A DNA stretch of 64,000 bases, taken from positions 434,001 through 498,000 of the forward strand of contig NW_006763150.1 in the NCBI RefSeq assembly GCF_000264905.1, given 5' to 3'. This document shows positions 12,001 to 24,250 of this stretch, in pieces. The stretch is from Stereum hirsutum FP-91666 SS1 (Eukaryota > Basidiomycota > Agaricomycetes > Russulales > Stereaceae). Within the stretch, counting starts at the first letter, position 1, and each line of letters starts with the position of its first letter. A program made the translations under genes and the position numbers. Under the pieces are notes generated by a model. It was not told where the DNA came from, did not search any database, and saw nothing but the letters and a program-made list of their open reading frames with translations.

Positions 12001-15000
12001 AGACAGCCCTAGCCAACGTGATGCGAGCCTACACAGTCCACAACATTGGTCAGGAATATGGACGACAATGAGTGGCGATACACATGAACTCACTTTTTGG
12101 CCGCCACTGAGTGTGAGACCCTGGACAGTATGGTCAGCATCTTGAGCTGTGATACAATATGGACAGACGCACCTTCTCTCCGACTTCAGTTTGATCACCA
12201 GCTTCGAACAGAGACAAATCGCGCGTCAAACCACACTGATAGATGACCTTATCGTAACGTTCTTCGTCGAGCGGAGAGCCGAAGATGATGTTTTCCTATA
12301 TGAAAAGTTAAGAATGAGTCATCCTCACACGGTAAATGGAATTGTGGAGATTAGCCAGACGGACCTTGATGGTAGCGTTCATAACCCAAGATTCTTGAGC
12401 GGCGTACGCCACACCGCCGTCTCTCGGAAGGTTGAACCACGACCTCGGACCCGAAGGAACGAAGTGCATCTCGCCTATACATCGCCACAAACCAAATATC
12501 AGCATATTCCTTATAGTCTGGTGTAGCAAACCTGTAAAGTCATTAAGGGACTAACCGAGCAAAGCCATCAACAACGACGTCTTCCCACATCCAGTAGACC
12601 CCACGATCAAATTGATACTGCTTCTCTTGAACAACAACTCGTCTTCCACATGCAACATGAACCGTCTCTTGGAAGGCGTAACGACGCCTTGGTTTGCGCT
12701 GTCGTTCGTCCAGGAGAAGGTGGCAGAGCGGAATCCGATCTGGTGCGCGTCTTCGGGAGAGATGGCGTTGGCAGCGATTTCGAGCTGGGTGGAGGATTCG
12801 GGGGTGAATTCGTCGAGGAGTTCGGTCTGGATGAAGCAATCGTGTTAAGAGGGTGAGGGTGAGGAGTGAGTGAGAGGGAAGGAGGGGGGAGCGTACGTCG
12901 TTCAGGAAGTCGGTGATACGGTCGAGGGAGACCTTGCTTTTGATGACCATTGGGATGAACATGAACATTTGCGCCATCCTCTGTCTGAGAATATCAAACA
13001 CTAGAAAAAAAATCACCTTTCGATGAGAACTCTGGACTTCGATAGGAGATATTGAATAGACTTACGGGCAATGGACGAGAAGACAGTGGCAGCTAGTGAA
13101 GGAACGTATTAGATGATACAAAGGATGAAGGGTAAGATAGCAGACCAACCGTCAAGAGTACGATGCATAACTAAAGCCTGAAAGAAATCGTTAGCCATCA
13201 TCCTTGGGCATTTCGTCGACAAAGACTTACGTAGAAGCTGTAGGTAACTGCCATCGTGATGGCAGGAATGATGAAGCTATAGAACCACGCATGCTCAGAC
13301 GTTTGCAGACGATGGGTGCACGGAAATGGGGAAGCTTACTGGAAGATCATAGTCAAAAGACCGTACACCTTGTTCCAAAATATCCAGTTCATCTCGATCT
13401 CTCGCTTCTCGTCGATGTGTTGGCTCATCTTGCGTTCCCAGCCGAACATCTTGATCATGCGGATGACGCTCAAAGCTGTTCATCGGGAAGACAAGCAGTT
13501 AGCACCCGAACAACTATCCAATTCGGGCCAGACTAAAACTCACTCTCAGTCACCATCTCGACGCGGTCGTCGCTCTATGTATAGGAGTACTTCATCATTA
13601 TAACGATCGGGTATGTAGTCACAGGAAAGCATACCTTCTTAGACACTTCGCGAGAAACACCTTGCAATTGTTTCGACGCAAAGGCAGGAAGCGGCATCAT
13701 GAGCAGCATACTTCCAAACCCAGCGAGCGCACTACATCACCAACCAAGTGACCGAACGGCACCCACCAAAGCAACCCAGTCAGTAATCGGCCACCTTTAA
13801 CCTCCTCACACCGCCAAACACAAGCGCTGCGAAAATTTAGAAGAAGGAACTCGAAAAGACAAGACATACCTCCACCCAAGGATAGTATACAAAAACGCAA
13901 TCGTCCCAAACACCATGATCGGGCACGCAATAACAATCTGCACAAACTCCGTCGCCTTCCCAATCGCCTGCAAATCCGAAGAAATCAGGTTATTCATCCT
14001 CCCAATCAAACTCTTCCCGCCTTGTCCTGACCCACTCGCCACTTCCTTTGCCGCGACTTCTTTACCCGCGGACGGGGGAGCGGCGGCGGATACGGCGGTG
14101 GCTTCTGATTCCGCTGCCGTCTGGCCCGAATCTGAGCCCCCTGAACCAGAGCTCTCTGCTTGCTCTTGATCTTGGTCGTGGTCGGAGCCAGCTGCTGAGG
14201 GAGCGATGGACGGAGTTTTGGAATGCGAGGGTGTGGTGACGGGTGTGGGCGTAGCTTCGGTCTTGGTCTCGGCGACGACACGGATACGGAGTGCGTGTTG
14301 GAGGACGAGTTGAGTGAAGATGGCTTCTATGTAGACGACCATGCGGGTGAGGCGAAGTTGGTATTGTTGCATGAGGAGGGATGCGGCGAAGGGCGCGAGG
14401 AAGAGCTGAATCGATATCAAAATGAGTGAGTATTGATGGTGTGGCCTGTCGAGCAATGTGGCGTGCGACGTACCGAGGCAATCCAAACCCATGGACGAAC
14501 GATAGCGTCTTTCCCTCCCGATTCCAAATACATCAAAAGATGCCTCAACCCATATGGCGAGAATAACAATGCAGCATTGTTCGCCAAAATCAGGAAAACG
14601 ACCGAGCCAAACTCTTTCCTGAACACGACGAGCAACGCGATCACGGTATGGAAGTGACTCCTCGGTTTCCTTGCCTTCGGCTTGGGGGCAGCATTGCTTT
14701 CGCCGTTGGCACGATCCTTAGCATTTGTCGCCTTGGTATCGTTGGGAGAGGCGAGGGGGTCGAGATGGGGGAACGCGCGCTCGACGAGGTATTTCGAGTG
14801 GTCGGTATCTGCGAGAGGAGGCAGGTCGGAGAGAGGCATGTGGTTGACGTGGTAGGCACGCCACACGACGGGGTCCAAATAGCTGTAGAAGATGCGGGAG
14901 AGGGGAGAGGCAACTTGCTCTGGGTTTGGTGGCATCGGTTCCTACAATATTGTTAATTGAGATGGGTTCTTCAGTTTGACGTGACAGTAGTACGACTGGA

Positions 15001-15702
15001 CGCACCGACGGGTCATAAGGTATGTACGCTCTCGGTGTAATTGATGGAAGGACTGCTCCAGTGATGGTGAGGACACCGAAGAGCTCCCAGAACAGGAATC
15101 CGTGATCCACTGGCTTTTCGGTGTAGGTGAAGAAGGGGGCCACGTCGCGGATGCAGTAGATGAACCATGCCACTCCCAGAACCAAGTTCAGATGATGAAC
15201 TACAATTGATGGTCGAGCAGAGAATGCGGTGAATAATGAAAGGATGAACGCGTAGATCTGTAGTAATTCAGTTGAGATTGATAGACCGGAATTACTGACG
15301 AGTATTACTCACAAAGGTAATTGTCACAAAACCGTCTAGAACGCTTTTCAGCGTCAAGGTAGTCGCCGACAAACCCACCAACACTGCACATCCTATAACC
15401 CTCAACACCTCAGAAGCGAAGATGACCGCCCCTCCGTGCGCAGCGACGTGTGCCCTGAAGCCCTTCACCTCTGGCAACGCGCTCTCCTTCGACTCGCTCG
15501 CCCATCCCAATCGTACGAACAACCTCTTCACAGGTGTTGATGCAAAGATACCGTGAAGAACGAGAGAGACGAAAGAAAGGCCAGTGATATAGAATGGAAT
15601 GGCAAGAGTATTAGACCATACGGATTCATCCTTGTGATTGACTACTTTGGAGACGTAGTAGCCGGCTTGCTGGACCACGAACGTAGAGTCGACATGGACC
15701 AT
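9007..15702 (-). CDS. ABC-C family (MRP/YCF1-type) full-length transporter
   Basis: The chosen start is the ATG at 15702 ([20 protein letters not shown]...). An in-frame upstream methionine exists, but its extra residues are low complexity. Order along the gene: an extra hydrophobic N-terminal domain (about 15.7-15.05 kb), first membrane domain (about 14.9-12.95 kb), first nucleotide-binding domain with Walker [10 protein letters not shown] (about 12.59 kb), signature LSGGQK (about 12.1 kb) and Walker B LLDDV. A Glu/Lys-rich linker follows (11.64-11.48 kb), then the second membrane domain, then a second nucleotide-binding domain with GRTGSGKSS (about 9.88 kb) and NLSVGQRQ (about 9.5 kb). The Asp after Walker B in domain 1, in place of the usual Glu, is the normal degenerate site of ABC-C proteins. 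More than twenty short introns. Such pumps export glutathione conjugates, bile-acid-like anions or drugs, often into the vacuole. Substrate not determinable. It is a paralogue of 1-2112. Confidence 0.92.
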
Positions 15703-16174
15703 GATCGCGGTCGTCGTCGTCCACAGAGCCGATGTCGATGTCGAAGAAGATGGTGATGGTAAGTCGTAACAATCGTTGGGTCTATGCTTCTTAAACTTTT
15801 GTGCACTAAGCAGGCGCTTACTTTGAGGGTCGGTCCCGTCCGACTGAGTCAACGCACATACGCGTCCCACACAGCAGAGATGACGCCGAAATGCACATCA
15901 ATTTGTTGATGAGAGGTACGAACAGTAATAGAGCCGTGTTATCGCGTCCACATGGTGGTAGAAGATAGGACTTGCCGCTTTCGGACGTCGTTTGTTTGCG
16001 CTCACGACCACGCGAGCATAAGGAGCCAGGCGGGGGACACAAGATCATTGTTCCATTCCAGTCATCTTGAGGGCCTCTGTAACTCTTATACCTCGTTTCA
16101 ACAAGCTTCCATTCTTCTCAGATCCAATAAAGGAATACTAATCCTTCATACAGCAGCGACCGACTTATCAACGT
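15703..16174. other. Upstream flank of the ABC-C gene
   Basis: A 472-base promoter and 5' UTR region of the minus-strand transporter. Nothing else recognised. Confidence 0.5.
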
Positions 16175-16690
16175 TCAATGAACTACACGCCCTTCAGGAG
16201 CCGGATCATAGGCTCGAGTCACAACGTCCACGTGAATACTAGAATCTGGGCCAATAACGTCTCCTGCATTCTGCAAATCCAACTCCGGACAAGGGCCTGT
16301 ATGTATAAGCGCCCCTGGATGTTTGACGTTGCCTAGGCTAGGACGTTCATGTACGGAGACATCAACTACTAGAACTTGATTAGTGACAGGATGATAAGGC
16401 AGTTGAGACAGCGAGGGGCAAGTACTTACCGAAAATGAGCTGAGTGGGGGACATCGCACCGAGATGAGGTATATCTCCGTCTGCTTCGGAAGTGGAACAT
16501 GGCAGTACAAGTTGTGTTTCGACAGGGCTTGGAATTATAACATTGTTGAAGATGTGCTAGAAGCGGCGGCCAGGGAACATGTCTGCATGGGAGGAGAGTG
16601 CTATCCGTAAGCCATTCAAGACAGTCCTGAGCCTGAATACGCGAACGAGCTTCAGGCAGTTCTACGGCAGATGTTTTCGACGCCAAGTGA
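16175..16690 (-). CDS. Hypothetical small spliced ORF
   Basis: An exon beginning at CACATCTTC near 16565 (after a TAG acceptor) reads HIFNNVIIPSPVETQLVLP... . It crosses a clean GT...AG intron (about 16430-16371) in frame into VVDVSVHERPSLGNVKHPGA..., and ends APEGRVVH and stop at 16175. Two exons with matched phase and normal composition argue for a real or recently real coding unit. The first exon (possibly the open stretch MASKTSAVELPEARSRIQ from 16686) cannot be joined with certainty. I recognise no family. Confidence 0.3.
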
Positions 16691-17400
16691 GGCCTGAATC
16701 AGTGGGTCTAGGACAGGTTAGGAGCGTTTGAATTCGCGCGGGAAGCCACCTTATACCCCGTTCGAGAATGGAGATGATATGCCGAAAATATCGCTACTCC
16801 CTCAAGTAAGACGAAGCTGGGTCAGTAGTTTGAGCTGGAGAGAGAGAGATTACCTGCTCGTTTCAATGCCGACGCAGTGAAGCCAAAGGTTTACTTCAAG
16901 AGAGCCGGAGCCGCAGACTATCGTAGATAGCTTGCAGGCTACCAGGCGTAGCAAAAATTCGGCGAGTGTAAACGAATCCCAGTTTGGCTTGGTTGTCGGC
17001 GTCTTGAACTTGCATGGGGTAGTCATTCATAGCATTTTATCATGAGGGTCTCCACAGAAACACAGAGCTCGAGAGTGTCCATGAGAGTGACATGGTGTGG
17101 TGCATCGAGGAACTGTCGTAGACATTGAGGTTCAAGCTTTCAAGCTTCAAGGTCGAGGGAGAAAGAAACCCGATCACTAAAAATAACTTACCGTCTGCAG
17201 GTACGCATGGGGAATGATGCCGACGGGTACCTCCCGAGGAAGGCGGCACGATCCGTCTGTGTCCTGAATCGTCCTGGTCCGGGACCAATTGAACTTCTCC
17301 TCCCCGAAGCTCACAATGGCCAATTATCGGGCGATCACCATTCGACGAACCCAAACGCTTGCCAAACGCTGAGTTTCTCTCGATTGTTCGACGTCATTTG
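16691..17400 (-). other. Unassigned coding-like fragments
   Basis: On the minus strand near 17.33-17.03 kb a frame reads LAIVSFGEEKFNWSRTRT, crosses an intron with donor gtaagt and acceptor gacag (about 17.19-17.11 kb), and goes on to FLDAPHHVTLMDTLELCVSV before a stop. Another frame further down (about 17.03-16.90 kb) opens MNDYPMQVQDADNQAKLGFV. The fragments look protein-like, but stops and frame changes separate them. This suggests a decayed or mis-sequenced gene that could also include 16175-16690. No family recognised. Confidence 0.25.
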
Positions 17401-18336
17401 ACCAAGCTACCCTTGACATGAAATCTCATCACCTTGGAAGGAAAACTTGTCCTCCCTGTGGAATCTCATTTCCTCTTCTGCGTGGACGCTGGATAGCCAT
17501 CCTGACTTCAGAGAACACGTTCCCCATCGAGCCTTGTACCGGGCTCAGGATCCACAATTGTCGTCGACGCTCGTTTAGTGCGTTCGAGACAGACGCACAT
17601 CGTTCGTTCTGGACTCGGAGGCCCGGTATGTGCCCTGGGTTGTCGAATAGGGTGGAGACGGAGACGAAGCAGTGAATCCATTTGACGAGAGTGGTGAATG
17701 GCGATCAGGGGACGTTGACCGTATGTCCTTTTCAAGATTCACATCGATGATCCCCTCGCCGTGAAAACCCGGTCTTCATTGGTGGTGCAGGTCGGGGAGG
17801 AGTAATGCTAGTATGAGCAAGATAGGCGGGCGCTAGACAAACTCGGATGAGGAGATGGTCGAGCGAATGTTAGCTACCCGCGGATGGCTTATTCGGTGAA
17901 GCACCTCCCAGAGGAGTTGCTCAATGCAGTTCCCGCTATTGCGAGGCTTCCATTGGACATTCTGACAGAAACACTGAGGAAATGCTGAAGATGATCACAT
18001 CATAGCGGATCCACTCTCTTTAATTTTGTCATTCGAGATGAGACGTGATTTTTGGGCAGAGTGGTACTGATCCCAGCTCTGGGGTCCTCCTCTCGTTAAC
18101 AAGATGTTCCGCCATCCTGTCGTGTGTGCATTGTACATCTCGCAGGAAAGTCCTCCGGTTGCTTTCATTCCTGATCTTAGCCATCATGTTGTCTTCGCAC
18201 GTGCCTACAAACAGCGGACAGACATTCAATTCAATATATCATCCCGGACCCCCCCACGTCCAAGCCTCCTCTACCCGCCCTTCCCCCCTCTCTTCGTCCT
18301 TCCTTCCATCCGAAACTTCATCTTCCCTCCTAGAAG
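17401..18336. other. Intergenic region upstream of the MFS transporter
   Basis: About 0.9 kb with only short accidental open frames. The last part is pyrimidine-rich (18.24-18.33 kb), as is common in front of basidiomycete start codons. Confidence 0.5.
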
Positions 18337-20921
18337 ATGTCTCCTCGCATTTTCAAAGATATACTCGTCATCATTTCCACCGCAGGCGTCACAACCGTCA
18401 GCGTAGGCCATCGCGTCCTTGTCTCGCCACTGCTTATTTTGAACTAAATCACCAACTTCTACTTCGCAGCAATTCCTAAATGGTGCACTCACCGTCGCCC
18501 TTCCAACCATAGGAAAAGATCTGAATTTTCGTGAGGTCAGTTGCTACAATTTTCTTCCTTTCCTTCACGACCACTCAATCATCCCGCTAGGCCGATCTAC
18601 AGTGGCCCATTGCAGCAAACTCGTGAGTGGCGCTATTAGTGCACATAAACCGCGTTTTGATTGCCCCTGTCGTGTTTTGCAGCTTGGTGTATGGTTGCCT
18701 GTTGCTTTTCTTCGGGCGGTTGGGCGATATAGTAGGGGCCCGGACCATGTTCGTTGCAGGCTCCCTATGGTGTTCCGTATGGTGCATGGCATTCCAATCA
18801 AAACCGTTCTCAAAAATTTACCAGAAGAATATTTCTCGTAGGGCCATTGCCAGTGCATTCACACCTAATGTTCCATCTTTCATCATCTTTGTGGCACTGC
18901 AAGGCGCAGGCGCGGCCACCAATACTCCAGGCTCCATCCGCGCCCTAACCTCACACTTTCCGCCAGGAAACAGACGAAGCCAAGCCTTTGGGATATTGGG
19001 TGCAGGACAGCCTATTGGATTCATTCTTGGCCTCATTGCCGGTCCGTGCTCCATTACACTTTCAGACGCTCTACCGTATTTGAGACTGATCTCCACGTCC
19101 CTAAGGCGGCCTGCTTGCCAGTGATGGTGCCACTTGGCGTGCAATATTCTACATTCAAGCCGGGCTCACATTCATGTTCTCTGTCCTCGGTTTCGTCGCA
19201 ATCGAAAAGGACGAGGAAAAGTCTAAACGGTATACCAAAGGACTGGACTGGTGTGGCACTGTTCTCAGTACGGTCGCGATAGTGCTCTTAACCTACAGCC
19301 TCTCGTGCGTGCTCTTCATCGGATGTTGTGGCCTCAGACTAATGCCCTCATTAGAGAATCGACGTCGGCAAAACGTGGCTGGAGGACTCCTCAGATTCCT
19401 TCTCTCTTCTCAGTCTCTCTCCTCGGTTTGGGTTGCTTCGTGCTTTATCAGAGATGGCGAGATTCGAAGGGTCGTTCGGTGCTGGTGCCATTCAGGTTAC
19501 TGAACCATCCGGAGTCAAAGTTGGGAAGCATGACCCTTCTGGTGTTCTTTGCCTGGTCTGTCTGATTTTCCATTTCCTGTAGCGTTATGTTGGTATGCTG
19601 ACTATGTCTACCTTCGAGCGCAGGTTCACTTTCAATTCTCTGCTATACTGGATCACCCTTTAGTGTGTCTTTATTTTATCGTCGAGCTTATCACATTGAC
19701 ATCGTTCGTCTAATGAGTTTGAGTTTTGCGCCAGCTTTCAACAGGTGAACTTATTGACGCCAATGCAGACAGCAGTGCGCTTCATCCCGGTTGCGATCTC
19801 GGGTATCGTAGTGAACACCCTGACGGGCTTCGTGATGAATCGCGTCTCCGGATACATCATTATGGGCATCGGTCTACTTGCATCCATCGTACGTCATCCA
19901 TCCGGGAGTTATGTTCGAACGATCTCACGTACGTCCACAGGCAGCACCGATGATATTCGCTTTCCTGAATGGCAACTCTCCGTATTGGACGATGACGCTC
20001 TTCATCTTGATCTCCGTCGGTAAATCGCATTGCATCACTAGTCCCCTCCCTACCCACCGTATTCATCTCAGCTAACCTTGCTACTTATTCTGTAAATAGT
20101 CGGTTCAGATGCAGTATATCCAGTCGGGAATCTCCACTGTTGCTCCGCCTTCAACGAAGACTCTCACGCCCTCGCAGGCGCGTTGTTCAACGTCGCCATC
20201 AGGGTAGTGTACCCACTTTCCTCACCACAAAAGTGACATGATCCCCAGGTTGCTTGGTACTTATTTTTGACTTTCACAGATCGGCACCTCCCTCGGCCTC
20301 TCCATCACCTCGAGCATATCGACCTCCGTCTCCGGGCACTACCTTCGCACCCACACCCACTCAGAACTGTCCGCAAGCTCCCCCGAAGTACTCATGGCGG
20401 GCTTCAGAGCTGCGGGCTGGACCTGTTGTGCGGCATCGGGAGTCAGTTTTTTGATCGCACTCGTGCGATTTCGGGGGATCGGGATCGTAGGGAAAGAGCA
20501 TGTGGGTGCTGAGGGGGAGGGCGAGGGTGCGGGCGGTGACGGTGACAGTGAACAAGGACCCGCGAAGAGCTCGGCGGCGACGATCAAGTTGACTCGGTTC
20601 AATATCAAGACTGATACTGATACTAATACTGCGGGCGATCAAAGTCAGAGTCGTGATCGTGCAGAGATTCCTCATCAGATTCCTCGGGTGCCAGTGCCGC
20701 CCTGGAGAGATCTAGAAGGACAGGGGTACAGTCGCCGGCATCATATGCACCTCAATGTTATGACCGCCCCTCCTGTCTCGACCGATCTGTTTTCACCGGA
20801 GACGGAGACAGAGTCCCCACGGAGTTTGACGCTGGTGGAAGGGGAGGTGGAGGGTGCGCGGTGGCAGTGGGGGGAAGAGGAGGGGGAGGTCGTGGATATC
20901 TCGAGGCTGAGTGTTCCATGA
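18337..20921 (+). CDS. MFS transporter, drug:H+ antiporter (DHA2/ATR1-like) type
   Basis: The start is the ATG at 18337; an in-frame TAG lies two codons upstream. Spliced exons give MSPRIFKDILVIISTAGV, then FLNGALTVALPTIGKDL, then LLLFFGRLGDIVGARTMFVA, which is MFS motif A between helices 2 and 3. GILGAGQPIGFILGLIAG (motif C-like) follows around 19.0 kb. Further exons supply helices 6-14: LDWCGTVLSTVAIVLLTYSL, then PMQTAVRFIPVAISG, then ALAGALFNVAIRIGTSLGL. At least eight introns. The last exon carries a long hydrophilic Gly/Glu/Asp-rich cytoplasmic tail and ends ISRLSVP. The fold is a plasma-membrane secondary transporter. DHA2/ATR1 relatives export azoles, boron or fungal metabolites; which applies here cannot be told. 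Confidence 0.85.
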
Positions 20922-21476
20922 GTGTGAGGGCGACAGTATGTGTGTATTTGCGAGATTATATGCGTTATAGGTTAGGGGATAGGGGAGGGAGTGGGTGGTG
21001 ATTTTTATCGTGTAGTTCTACCGTACTTTTCTCCTTTGTTGTAGACAATACGAAATCTTATCCATCTGCTGAAGTATATGCATGCAGCGTGGTCGGCAAG
21101 TCACACTGCCTCGCGCGACCATTGGCTGCCAGTGAAGCAACAACGCGTAGGTGCAAACATTGGCGAGAAATAGCACTTCAAATGATTTACTGGAAGTAAG
21201 TAAAAGATGAACAGAAGCGCGTGACTCGGTACGAGCTGTTGCTTGCTCAGAGCAAGCTTTGAGGTTGGTGTATACATCAAGATCTGGTGAGCGGGCAGTT
21301 GTAAATTTCTACATCAAATAACACGCGGAAGGATTCGACGACTTGGTCCATGCATCAAGAATACAGCCAAAGTAACAAAATACATCTCATAGGACAGTAA
21401 TAATATTAGCTTCGTTTCCACCAAACACGGGGGTGTCTCCTTATTAGAGCCTGGCAGTCAGAGCTTTCCCACTCAT
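20922..21476. other. Intergenic region between convergent genes
   Basis: 555 bases between the MFS stop and the DUF6534-type stop. Both 3' UTRs are expected here. No gene seen. Confidence 0.5.
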
Positions 21477-23274
21477 CTACTCCCCTACTCCCATCACATC
21501 CTCCCTCTCAGACGCAGACGTCTCTTTCGAGTCCTCGGAACCACTCCCCGAACCAGGAGTGATAACGGAAATGAATTTGATCGCACCATGGCCAGCGAAA
21601 AGTGGGCCCCCCTCGCGTCCGAGTCCGTGTTCCTTCTCCAAAGCCTCGTGCGGCTGAGAACATTCCGTGGTGGATGCTCTTCGACGGAATGTTGGTAGCT
21701 TGAAAGACGATACCTCGACAGTCTCCTGGACAGGATGGGTGTCGGAGTCGGGAGCGTTGCATAGCGTGTGTTAGTAAGGCTTGACTTCGAGTAGAAGGAA
21801 GTGTTGCGCTTAGGCTTTAGCTTACATGCGTAGTGCGGATGTGGAGTTCGAACGTGCTTCCGGTCGATACACCGTGTTTGCCCGGACCCAAGGGACCTCG
21901 TGCGTTGAGCCTGGACGGAGGAGGGTGTTAATACGTCCAGATATGAGAGGATTGTGGTGAAACTAACGAGGCCAGTAGAGAGTTGGAGTATACTTTGGCA
22001 GAAATACATTAGTAAAGAGGGGGGGCACGATTTTATATCAAAAAACATACATTTTGCGTAAAATGACGACAATGTGATATAAAGGCCTGAACGAAGCGAT
22101 AAATACCAGTCTTGTAGGTGCGCTTTTATATAATTCGGATACTTACCGGTGTCAGGGACGATGATAGCCTAACATACAGGGAGGATGATAGCATATTAGT
22201 CATTGGAAAAGCGAAAGCGAGAGCAGCAGATGCAAGACAATAACTGTCGGTGATGAGCATGGCCGATGCTACAATCCTACATGAGTGATGTAGATCAATG
22301 TTGTGTACAATTCATCGTGGCGTAGCGACGTTGCAGCTTACGCGGTGATGAGCCCACTCTCTAGTGAGCAACAGGAAGGGAGTCAGCAGACTTCTACATC
22401 GTCGAGACTGACGGAAGACATACCAATGGTCCAGAGAATGAGAGTGCTGATTATATGGTCAGTTCTAGCGACAGAAAGAAGAGTGAGTATCAAGAGCATC
22501 GTTCAATGAAGACGTAAATCTCACTTGACAATCCCGGACCGTAACCTGTGCAACCAGTAACAGAGCGCGGTCGTGTTCAGTACATCGATGAACACGTCAC
22601 AAGCGATTGTAGCCGTCGAAAGCCATACAAATCGCTGCCCATATATCACAGGGCCGTACTGATGTAAAAACACCGTTACTGTAAGAGAACCACCGATCTC
22701 AAGGAGGGAAACGCTCCAGGAAATCAACGAAATATGGATACGACCCGAGAGGATGTACACTCGGTAGGCATAGTAAGCCTTCGTAGCTGTGTTAGATACA
22801 GAATATGCTGGACTGGAACATGAAAGCATTTACCTGAATCGTAGCACTGACTACGCCATGTACGAAAACAGAGTAGTTGACGCTCCAGTGTCCCTCCAGA
22901 AGCTTATCCTGATTGCCGAAGGAAATGATGCTCATATGGTACAGGTATACCCAGAACAAAGCTGTGTGTACAGTCTCGCAGATCCTGAAAATGGAATCAA
23001 CACGAATGCCGTGACCCAAAACAATGGATAATGAAACAGCGTACCAAACAAAGGAAAGCTGTGTCCGGCGTCTCAAATCAGCATCTAGTGAGCGGGAGGA
23101 AGTCACTGGGACGGGACGTACTAGACACAGGATGAAAAGCCTGTCACAGAATTTGCTCCTCCAGTAGAAAAAGACCTGACAGCAAGTAGTTGCCCAAAGT
23201 GCAGTCGCTATGAGGACGGAGACCTCGAGTCCAGAAATTAAGTAAGACCATAGTCTGCGGAGAAAGCAAGGCAT
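21477..23274 (-). CDS. DUF6534-type fungal seven-helix membrane protein
   Basis: The likely start is the ATG at 23274 (MPCFLRRLWSYLISGLEVSV...). Exons join as RLFILCL, then a tiny exon (about 14 bases) giving LSFVW, then ICETVHTALFWVYLYHMSII, SFGNQDKLLEGHWSV, AYYAYRVYILSGR, and RTDHIISTLILWTI. The last hydrophobic block, MLITDSYCLASAALAFAFPM, is followed by LNARGPLGPGKHG. That order of helices and the Tyr-Arg-x-Tyr style loop match the DUF6534 family, which is greatly expanded in Agaricomycetes and has no known function. The last exon is a soluble tail rich in Ser/Glu with stop at 21477. At least seven introns. An extra 5' exon upstream of 23274 cannot be excluded. Confidence 0.72.
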
Positions 23275-23676
23275 CGGAACCCGGTGGGACAGACATCATA
23301 GAAGGTGAGCCTGAGGTGTGATAGGGTTTGGAGGAATTGACTCGCCGATTCGAAACCTCCGAGATTGTATTATATATATGCATGTCCAGAAAAACACGAC
23401 ATCGATAGAAGATGTTAGTAATTCTTAGTATCATTGCTCAACCACCCGGTGACATACCCATCAAGCCGCTCAAAATGGTATCCAAAGTGCAGGACTCACT
23501 GTCTAACGTGGCAACAACTTGAACACTTTTAGTTGGAAGGACGCCAAAAGGGTACGGCCAACCCACGATGCTAGCGCTTGAGAAAAGTTTCAAGGAGTGG
23601 TTTTTCTGATCTTTTCAGACATAATCCATCATCATCGAGGGGATCATTATCAATGTATTTCCGAGAATGCCCGTTA
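23275..23676. other. Upstream flank of the DUF6534-type gene
   Basis: About 400 bases. An open minus-strand frame reaches 23434 and could hold an additional 5' exon. Otherwise nothing recognised. Confidence 0.35.
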
Positions 23677-23686
23677 CCCTGAAGTT

Positions 23687-24242
23687 CTAGGGTTTTGCGC
23701 GGGTGTGACCAGAGACAAACCCGTACCCGTACCCACCAAACACCGTACCCGTACGGATACGGGTGACCCGCGGTGTCCTACGGGTTCATCTCTGGCCACC
23801 GCACTCCCTCAATTGCGGGTTATGTCATACAGTGGTGAAACTGTTGAGGGTGCTGGAGTGCACGAGAAGACTGTAACATGTGTGCAGGATGTGAGTACCG
23901 TCACTGTCGCTGTCTTTCTGTGATTTTTGTGTGTTATCCTTGAGTCATGAGCCGCATTGAGGTGACTACCGAAGTGCTGCCGAAACCCCGACTTGGGTAG
24001 TCAACACTCTTCAACGTAGAGCATGCGGTTGAGATGTGTATTGGAGCCTCCTGAAGTCTGTGCGATGTGAGAGCACACAAGAGAGGAAATCATGACCAAG
24101 ATATGTCACTGAAACTTGTATTCTCAGTGTTGGTAAGTGCGAGCAAGCCCGTCATGAAAACCGCGGGTGTGACGGTATTTCACGGTTTGAAAGTGCTCAA
24201 AGTAACCGTACCCGCGCCACCCCGACCCGTGCAAAACACTAG
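23687..24242. mobile_element. Short non-autonomous DNA transposon (hAT-like MITE candidate)
   Basis: The left end CTAGGGTTTTGCGCGGGT (23687-23704) and the reverse complement of the right end, CTAGTGTTTTGCACGGGT (24225-24242), match at 16 of 18 positions. Both ends continue inward into runs of CCCGTACCCGTACCC or its complement. The sequence CCCTGAA flanks both sides (23677-23683 and 24244-24250) and could be a 7-8 base target-site duplication offset by a few bases. TIRs with a TAGGG-type start, ~8-base duplications and sub-terminal CGGGT repeats are features of hAT elements. No transposase is encoded. Size about 0.56 kb. Confidence 0.6.
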
Positions 24243-24250
24243 GCCCTGAA

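Noticed and set aside
23690..24245. CRISPR-like array suggested by repeated CCCGTACCC words
   Set aside because: The words are contiguous short tandem runs without spacers, the DNA is fungal nuclear, and inverted terminal repeats explain the block better.
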